Positions 56,741 through 64,000 of a stretch of 64,000 nt of DNA are shown here, piece after piece. Both the position numbers and the translations under genes were made by a program. The stretch spans positions 310,001 through 374,000 of the forward strand of contig JAALGY010000020.1 in NCBI GenBank assembly GCA_032358165.1, in the 5' to 3' direction. Each line of letters begins with the position of its first letter. Within the stretch, counting starts at the first letter, position 1. The notes under the pieces are model-generated. The model was not told the origin of the DNA and ran no database searches. It saw only the letters and a program-made list of their open reading frames with translations. The DNA comes from Diplosphaera chodatii (taxonomy: Eukaryota > Chlorophyta > Trebouxiophyceae > Prasiolales > Stichococcaceae).

Positions 56741-58741
56741 CGACGCCGGACGTCAGCAGCAGCACAAGCCGCAGGGTTGCGCTGCTGGTGGGAGTCGGCG
56801 GGTCATGCTTGGCAGCTCTCGGCAGTGCAGACCAGGTGCAGCCGACGACCTGCAAAAGGACTCATGCTCATTCCCTTCCGTACGGCATGCCGCATCCAGA
56901 CCTTCATTTTGCCAGCTGAAGCCAGAGACCATGCTGACCCACTCCCGCCGCAGCAGGCAGCGGCCAGCCGGTTGCCGCCGGCGTTCGACCGCGCCTGGGA
57001 GGCGGTGGGCGGCGGCCCGGCGGACCTGGTGTTCCCGGAGCTGTTCCTGGGGCGCTGGACCGCCACGTCAACGTTAGTAAAGCTGGAGACGCCGCTGGGC
57101 TCCGGCCAGCTTCCGCCCGCGCTGGTGAGCAGATCAACACCGAGGCCACCCTTGCACAGAATAAACCACCGTGCCGCATGCAGATCATCATCACACGGCC
57201 AGAGCTGGGCAGGCTGCCTGCTGTTGGTGTTGCCAGCGGCGCGTCACATGATGCGTCTTGCAAAAAGCAGGCGCGGGTGGTGCAGCGTGCCCGCGAGGAG
57301 GACCTCGACCAGAACATCCAGTACGGTGCGTGGGCAGCACATTGCCCCGCTCAGCAGCCGGGGGCACGCCGTGCAGCAGGCCACTCTTGCGGTGGCCGCC
57401 TGCGCCGGCTGGGAGTCGTGGCAGTGCACCCAGCCAACTGACCAATTTGCAGACTCCACATGATGCAGCTCTTGCAAATGATGCGCAAGTCCGCACAGAA
57501 CCCTCGATGGTGGTGCGTGCAGGCGTGCGGTGGATCCAGAACGCTCAGGGGCAGCCGGTCATCGACCGCGCGTACAACATGGTGCAGCTGCTCAACATGT
57601 ACATGGGCCGCAGCCCCATCAGCGACGAGGACGTAAGTGTCACATGCACTGGAGGAGCAGGGAGTGATCCACAACAAAACGCTTGATTTTCTAAGGACCC
57701 TGTTGCATGGCATGTACTGGAGTGACCTGGTAGGCATACCAAGCAAGCGCAACGATGCAAAGCTGTATGAGGTTTTGCAAACCCTTCTCTCAGGTGACCT
57801 GGGACGTGGCCAACCCCAACCAGCTTAGTGTGCGCCTGCGAGGTGCGTCCCTAAGAGCTACGCCACCCTTATGTCGAGAGCAAAATCTCTAGATTCGCAG
57901 GCATGTCATCGACATGTGCTTAGGCGTACTCGGCGGTGTGCCGACACCGGGTATGCTGGCACCACAACGACGTGGACAGGCGCGATGCTGCTGGAGTGGT
58001 GCACGCAGGCGGCACGAGAGCAGACACGCGGGTGACGCGCCGGTCGGAGGACCAGGTGGCCAGCGGTGAGCTGCTGCAAGAATGGCTTTGATGTGCAGGC
58101 TGCAGTTGTGTCCATTGCCTGCCTGGTCAGTTGCACAGCACACAGCAGCACTGCATGGCGTTATGATCAACCTGGGCATCGTCTGGTGTGCAGATCGGAT
58201 AGATACCAGCGAGTTCTATCAGCAGACCATCTTCACCTCTGACACCAGCGAGCCACGAGTCAAGGTGAGCTGCCGGCAGCTTCTCTCTGGGTGAGTGCCC
58301 CTGCTCCGCTGGCTGCTGTGCAGAATGCGAGTAAATGGACATTGTTGATGTGTGCTTGATCCACAGGCGTCGCAGTGCTTTACAAAGTACAAGTACAGAG
58401 GCGACGCAGCATCAGGCGCCGGCAGCCCCGGCATTGTAGCCACGCAGGTGACTCTCTGAGAACAGCAAACAGTGCTGCTTGCCTTGGTGCTGGGTGCAGT
58501 GGCATGGGTTTTTACACTCTGGACCAAAGCAGCTGTAGAAGGCCACCCGTCATCAGGCTAACCTGTAAGATCACCCCTTGCTTGCTCCCTCATCCCACAG
58601 GTGGTGTCCGACTACTTGACCTCCTTCGATGATCAAATGGCATACCTGAATGCGCGCAATCGGCCCGTCCTGGTTTACACCTACCGCATGAGCTTCAGGC
58701 GCGATCAGCCGCAGAGGCAACGGCAGGGCGGCGAGGCTTGA
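56596..58741 (+). CDS. DUF6816-like protein, probably in the thylakoid lumen
   Basis: Nine exons close in phase to 330 residues: 56596-56835, 56954-57124, 57271-57325, 57490-57632, 57794-57842, 58024-58065, 58194-58264, 58367-58447 and 58601-58741. The N-terminus is a basic, Ser-rich transit peptide. A twin-arginine signal follows (SRRVALLVGVGGSCLAALGSA, RR at 59-60, cleavage near 78), typical of Tat-exported lumen proteins. The body reads FPELFLGRWTATSTLVKLETPLG, QPVIDRAYNMVQLLN, WDVANPNQLSVRLR, EFYQQTIF and VVSDYLTSFD...RPVLVYTYRM. This order resembles the uncharacterised cyanobacterial/plastid family DUF6816; I am recalling the pattern, not a search. No catalytic motif recognised. Alternative starts are ATG 56704 or an in-between Met; the longest is used because it supplies a transit peptide. 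Confidence 0.83.
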
Positions 58742-59504
58742 GCACAAACGACATCACTTGCACTTGCTTGAATGCTGATGCCAATGGTCATGCTGGCCGG
58801 CAGGATCATTGTTATTGCTAGGCACAGGGGTGGTCCATCGGTACAGCTGTTGCAGGGTCCCGCATTCAACTGGCAGACCATATAATTCAACAGATTGTGG
58901 GGTCGGAACGTTGATGTAATGACATCTAGAAATGAGCGTTTTGCCATGAACTTGCGCGTGATCTTGCTGTCGTAAACGGGGATACTCGATTCCTTCCCCG
59001 CTCTTCAAAGATGTCACTTCATTGTTACAGGCACTGCAGCGCCAGCACTTTCAGCACTTGAAAGCGCCAGGTCTGGACCCGTACCATCGACCGTTCCACG
59101 TTTACGAGTCTTAGAGCAAACAACACGACATGCAGGCGCATGTCGACCGCAGGCACGCTGCACAGTCCTAAAGTCACTGCAGCTATGTCGCCATGCATCT
59201 TGGGTTCTGCAGACCTGCTAATGCAGACGCCAAGTACACCTTTGCTGATGAGTGGCATGACGTCCTCACTTTCTGGACGCAGTCATGGCAGACGCTGACT
59301 TGCTGGCAAAGCGTGCTTGGCTGCTGAATCTTTCTTCACACACATACAGAGGTGTACGCTGCGTGTCGCACAGTTCGTCAGACGTGTGCGGCCAACCGTA
59401 TCTTTGCAGCTCCATCGTGTCTTAGCAAGCGGCTTGGTGCGGTCCGCTGGCCATCGTTGCTCGCTGTTTCCCAGCACCGAATTGCAGCGCCAGCAGCAGC
59501 CGCC
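58742..59504. other. Intergenic, convergent 3' ends
   Basis: No coding exon recognised. Lies between the stop of the DUF6816-like gene and the stop of the GH63 remnant on the other strand. TGTAA at 58915-58919 is a candidate poly(A) signal for the former. Confidence 0.4.
58915..58919 (+). terminator. Candidate UGUAA poly(A) signal of the DUF6816-like gene
   Basis: TGTAA 174 bases after the stop at 58741; short motif, so weak evidence. Confidence 0.35.
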
Positions 59505-61685
59505 TCAGTCGTATGTCTCGCCAGCCACCAGCACAAACAGCGCAGTCCACCTGCCATCCGACGAGCATGCAGAGAGGTGATCAGACAGTGCCTCGACACC
59601 AGCCAAGCACGTCATGGCGCGAGACTGTTGCGCCCCAGCAGGGCACAGGCAGAAGAGGACATGCTGCATTGCCTGGGTGCGATGGTCATCGACTACATGT
59701 GATGCCTCGTGCATGTTAGCAGCAGGATGCATCGCACCATGTGAAGGGGTGGCTGCCCTTGCCGCGACCCGTCTCGTCATCGTAGTTCTCCCACAGGTAG
59801 CCCGTGGCGTTGTACTGTCGCACGATGTTGTTCAGCACATTGGAGCGCAGCTGCCTGTACATTTCCTTTGCCGCATGCGGCCCCAGCTGCTCAGCATAGC
59901 AGTGCAGCGCCTGCAGGCAATTGCTTCAGCAGTCTGGGTATCTTGACGATGCTGATACCATCAGAATGCCCGCGCACACATGCGGGAGAGTCCAGAGTGG
60001 ATGCTGAAACACAGCCTGCTGAGGAGTGCAGGTGACACTGTGGCAGGATGCGAAGAGCAAAATCCTCGGCTGCTGACCTGTAGCGTCAGGAAGTTGGCGT
60101 TGATCCAGATGGGGGAGCGCCAGTAGGGCGCGCTGTGCTCGGTGTTGTACTTGTTGTACAGGCTGGCCGACTTGGCCAGCGACCTGCAGCGCCAGAGACA
60201 GACGGCATATCATGTGAGGTGACATGAGGAAAGAAGAAGAGGATCATGGAGCGAGGGATGCAGGAGAACGTTGGCTCGGACTAGAAGAGCAGGATGCGGC
60301 TGTTGCTCGGCACTGTGAGGCAGAGTGGTGCAAGTGCTTCGTCGCACGAACTGCGGGAGGTTGAATACGGAATTTGCGCTCCCTGGTGAGCTGATGAGTC
60401 AGCAGGGTGTGCGGCTCACCGCAGCCCGAATGGCGTCCACAGCAGCTCGGGGTCGGTGAGCTGCGCCAGCTGGCGGCCCAGCTCCAGGCTGTCGGGCGGC
60501 AGCAGGCGCAGCGTCAGCGGGAACAGCGAGTTGTACCTGCACATGATCAAGGCAGCCACTATAGAAATCGGTGCTGCAGAACGAAGCACATGTGACCCTT
60601 GTAGAGAGATCATGTATACGCTGTGCCTCACCAGCAGGCAGCTTCAGCGGCGCAATGCCTCGCTATGGTGTGTGGTGCGTTACATGCAGCCACGCATACA
60701 CAGCTGACATGCAGAACTGCAGGGCCTCTGAGGCATTTCTGCGGAGCCCTTGCAATGTTTACAATCAATGTTATCAAGCAGGCACAGTCACCCGCCGGGG
60801 CACGCTCTTGTCTTGCAGCCAGATGATAGGGTGCCCCGCAGAGTAGCCCAGCCCGCCCAGCATGTTGCTCAGGGTGCACTTCGTAACCTCGTTGCTGCCT
60901 GAGCAGCATTTGGCAGCCGGGCTACATTGGAGACTTCAGCAATGATGCTGGCAAACCCCCACGCCCGACGTCATGCAGTAGGTAACTGTCGTAAACACAT
61001 GTAAGCGCAGGCACCGCGCAGTATCATGCTGCTGCAGCAGCAGCAGAAAGCTATGCACCTGGTGGAGCGTCCTTGGCCTCCAGGTCCCCAAACTTTCACG
61101 GAAGCGCTGATCGAAGGTTGCAATGCGCTCCTGCAGCTCCCGGCTGAGACCATCCCTGTCCGTCCCGAGGCACGAGCGAGTCATGCCAATGGTTGCACAT
61201 GCTGATCACCGGGGGGCAGCACTCTGTCACCTGCTCAGAAATCTTGCCCATGGCGCCTGTGATGTGCGGGCAGCAACACATGCGGTAAAACCTGCATTGT
61301 GAGGCTCTGTGGTCGTACCTGTCAGCGCAGCAACACGCTCTACTGCAGGGCCAGAGCCGTTATTGCCAGTTGTGGGCAGCGCTGCTGTGGGCGGCGATAT
61401 CGGCAGCAGGCCCTATAGCCACCGTTTGGCTCTTGGCAGCAACCACTGCTCAGCCCCAGGGGGCTCGCCGCCTGCTTAAGATGAAGGACATGAGATTGAT
61501 GACCCTGATGTGGGCCGTTGTTGCTGTCTTCGGCTGCAGGCATTGCTTCATGCAGGAACCGTAGGACTGCAAACCTGATGTGATGACAACCTGGTAACCT
61601 GATTGTTTGAGTGGAGGGCTGTTCTCACCAACATCTGAGTAGCCCCCGAGGAAGGTCAGCCCCAGCGTGAATGGCAGGTTGTCGC
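59505..61685 (-). pseudogene. GCS1: Glucosidase I (GH63, GCS1) remnant lacking the N-terminus and catalytic core
   Basis: Minus-strand exons match processing alpha-glucosidase I, the ER enzyme that trims the outer glucose of N-glycans. In order: 61685 leftward, NLPFTLGLTFLGGYSDV and GAMGKISEQ; ERIATFDQRFRES near 61130; TLSNMLGGLGYSAG at about 60890-60792; then 60536-60420 (YNSLFPLTLRLLPPDS), 60183-60078 ([21 protein letters not shown]), 59910-59738 (YRQLRSNV, TGYLWENYDDETGRGKGSHP) and 59550-59505 (WTALFVLVAGETYD, stop). The last four exons join in phase. Only about 255 bp separate the NMLGG exon from the LFPL exon, where relatives have roughly 300 residues including the catalytic acid Asp. 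The C-terminal Glu in LWENYD is kept. No N-terminal beta-domain is seen upstream. This is a deletion-bearing pseudogene or an assembly collapse. Confidence 0.78.
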
Positions 61686-61864
61686 CTAGGCCTGCTGCAC
61701 GGCATGCCTGGCGCCAGGGCGTGTGACCCATGCCAAGCGACTCTCCACAGTGCGGCACGAGGCAGTACTGCTGGCTGTGCAACTCGCACCTCGACATCAG
61801 TAAAACAGTGTCTGGCTACTGCACCTAGATTTGTCTGATCTCCACACAGTGATGATGTCGCGAT

Positions 61865-62720
61865 GGTGCACTGACGCCCCAGCACAGGGTGGCCACATGA
61901 GGGACCATGTTCGCCATGCTTGCCCTCAGATCATGTTGTCACCATCATGGCTTGCGCAGTCAGAAGCCAAGCGGCACTAGTACAATCTGTCGTCTGACGC
62001 TGGGCAGTGGGGCGTAGCTACATCATCCGACTTCATTCGCCCTGCATGCATACTCGTCGCACGCGGATTGCTGAGGCTAAAGACGACCGGTGACATCTAA
62101 TTATGGCGGCTTGCACCTGTACTATGCACACGGATGCGATGCGAGGCCGCACAGACATCAGTGAAGCGCCAGCATTGGGTGCAGCACAACTGTGCTCTGG
62201 TGCATTCAATAGCCACACCACAGCGGCACAGGTTGCAGGTGCAACTGCAGCAGCGAACTCGTCTGAACATCACTTATATGGGCACTGAGGTTGATGGCTT
62301 AGATGCATACAAGAGCTGTGGTGCCTGGCAGATCCGCATGCGCCGGTCTGCAGATCTTACAACCTGATGACTGCGTGCTCCTGACACAGGTCATCATTTG
62401 GGCAGCGAAGCACAGCACAGCTCGTCCAGAGTCCTCTAGATGATGTGCTAGCGGGTTGGCGATGCCGTACAACAGCAGCAGACAAGCTGCAGGGATGGCA
62501 TGCTGCTGCAATCAGCTGGGTGGTGCTTGGCAGCTCTTTGTAGTCCAGCCAGGTGCAGAGGATGATGGGCGAGAGAACATGCCGGTGCATCCCTCGTGCA
62601 GCATTCTGCATGTGCTGCACGCCAGTGGGCCAAGCCTGAGCTGATCTGACCTGACATGCAGATTGCTTCTGTGGCTGCAGGCAGTCCGCCAGTGGTCTAC
62701 CGCCGGCATTTGACCGCGTG
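61865..62720 (+). repeat. Downstream duplicated segment (diverged copy of 56155-56990)
   Basis: Shares ordered blocks with the region 5' of and including the start of the DUF6816-like gene. It ends at CTACCGCCGGCATTTGACCG (62697 on), a remnant of that gene's second exon (compare TTGCCGCCGGCGTTCGACCG near 56968). No intact reading frame remains. Confidence 0.7.
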
Positions 62721-63640
62721 TGCAGGCCATCCACAGCAACATGTCCGCGCAGGCCTCGGAGGGAAGCACAACGGTGAGGAAACCTACTGTGGCAGCAGCC
62801 ATGGCCATCCCATGCAACCATTGTGACGCAGTGAGCCAGCTGTGAAGGTGATCCAAGTATGTATGTAGGCAGTAGTCAGCTAGGCTGTGACCATTGGCAA
62901 GGCTGCTCACCAGCTGATCTGGCCTTCGCACAGATCAGCAGCATTAAGGCACATTCAAACCCTGGGCCTGGTGCCTGCCATCTACGATTTGGGCCCAGCC
63001 ATCTTGGGCAGGTGACCATGTGCAGCGGTTTGAAAGAGAGCCACGCAAGGTGGTGATGGCAGGCCAACTTTGCTTGATGTCTCCAGCACCAACGGAGCTC
63101 TGGATGCTGAACCACACTGATCATCTTCAATGGCCGATGAGCAAGCAGGTTTTGTCTCTGAGCTCGCATCAGCAACCTGCATTCACAGGGCGTGCTACAG
63201 AACGAGCGGCACTTGTGCAGCCAGGTGAAGCACGTCGTGCCGCTCGCTGCAATGGGCACGCCTGCGCCGCTGCGGGCCTCGCCTCCAGCCTCCTTAGCGC
63301 TGGCAGCCGACATACCTGGTACCCCCTTCACTGATTTGCTACCGTCAGCTGCGTATCAGCCTGCTGGTGATCACAAAGATGAACCGCAGTATGTGCGTCC
63401 GACTGACACATCAGTAGGCAATCTGGACAATGCAGGCCGTTATTAAAGCTGCGACGGTGTGTCTGCTCAGACGAGCAGGTGATGGAGCCTCACCAAGGGC
63501 CTGGTACGGCCCATGGGGGGACCCGCTCGGCGGCCCACACACCCTGTAGGGTGCCGGTGTCGGTGACAGCGGCGCTGGCGACGGTGATTGCGACTGGAAC
63601 AGCATGGCGCGCAGCGGCCGGGCCCCTTGCGGATTGCATG
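62720..63640 (+). pseudogene. Decayed copy of the 3' part of the PI31-like gene
   Basis: Pieces of exons 3-6 of the PI31-like gene recur in order. They are TGTCCGCGCAGGCCTCGGAG (62741; exon 3 end), CCTGGGCCTGGTGCCTGCCA (62961; exon 4), GTGCTACAGAACGAGCGGCA (63192; exon 5, still open as VLQNERHLCSQVK) and a diverged stretch 63475-63620 matching exon 6 with its hydrophobic segment. Frameshifts occur in the exon 4 copy, codons are lost in the exon 5 copy, and the splice-site context is eroded. No start or upstream exons are present. The flank beyond 63640 also still resembles the sequence after 49812 for a short way (AAGCAGAGTG...CAGCA). Confidence 0.75.
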
Positions 63641-64000
63641 GCTTGATCTGAAGCAGAGTGATGCCAGCAAGCCAGGTGTGTGCTCAGGGCGCGGAGAGTG
63701 CGTGGGTTCTTGAGGTGCTCGTGTCCAGGCAGGAGCAGCGCAGAAGTCTGGTCATACTTCATCGGCAGTGGCTCTGGCCGAAGCCATGGCTGATATGTCT
63801 GCAGTGGCAGCACTGCTCATCAGAACAGCAGTGTGTGGTGTCCGAACTCGAGGAAGCTGTACATGTACAGGCAAATGGCACAGCTGGCCCCAGACGGCCG
63901 CCGGTGGCCCTACCTGTCTGCACCTGCGGCATACTGTTGGTACCAAATCCAAAGAAGGATGCAGACCACCAATCCCAGATATGATTGTTGCCAACCCTGA
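63641..64000. other. Window end, no gene recognised
   Basis: Apart from the short similarity to the 3' flank of the PI31-like gene at the left edge, nothing could be assigned. ORFs here are short and not protein-like. Confidence 0.35.

Noticed and set aside
56904..57317. Minus-strand ORF over the DUF6816-like exons
   Set aside because: Shadow frame; the plus-strand exons join in phase through nine exons.

Overview
This window is nuclear DNA from a green alga, most likely a trebouxiophyte or other core chlorophyte; the genus cannot be told from the sequence. The coding DNA is GC-rich and Ala/Gly/Pro-rich. Genes are cut into many short exons with GT..AG introns, nearly all ending in (C)TGCAG. 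There is a chloroplast LHCP-targeting gene, a plant-type vacuolar ABCC gene, a volvocine/extensin-like wall protein and TTTAGGG telomere-type repeats. Nothing looks bacterial. I built the gene models by hand from splice sites and reading phase. For the SDR, LTD, proline-rich protein, both VAP genes, the PI31-like gene and the DUF6816-like gene, every intron phase closes.

Layout. 131-753 (+) is the 3' end of an unrecognised gene. 1330-3459 (-) is a secreted proline-rich wall protein, divergent from 4240-6933 (+), an NAD(P)-dependent short-chain dehydrogenase. 7181-8390 (-) is LTD, the chloroplast LHCP translocation factor. 8864-9988 (-) is a MORN-repeat protein. 11142-11429 (+) is an isolated coiled-coil terminal exon. 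11895-17294 (+) encodes a protein with two methyl-CpG-binding-type domains. 18666-19559 (-) is an intronless polytopic membrane protein. 21408-34746 (-) is a full-length ABCC transporter resembling plant ABCC1/ABCC2.

The second half starts with two head-to-head genes, 35820-42444 (-) and 43415-47641 (+). Both fuse a VAP/MSP domain to the same unnamed helical module and carry long disordered tails without a membrane anchor. 48314-49812 (+) is a PI31-like protein with a C-terminal transmembrane segment. 51677-55516 (+) is a small secreted-protein gene whose second exon is split by a very young LTR retrotransposon (52277-55309). 56596-58741 (+) is a probable thylakoid-lumen DUF6816-like protein. 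59505-61685 (-) is a glucosidase I (GH63) gene lacking its catalytic core. 61865-63640 is a decayed composite copy of sequences found beside the DUF6816-like gene and within the PI31-like gene.

The most unusual objects are: (1) the LTR element, whose long intact ORF joins Gag and aspartic protease directly to a chromodomain with no reverse transcriptase, RNase H or integrase; (2) the divergent VAP-plus-helical-module gene pair; and (3) the introns at identical codon positions in the two nucleotide-binding domains of the ABCC gene.
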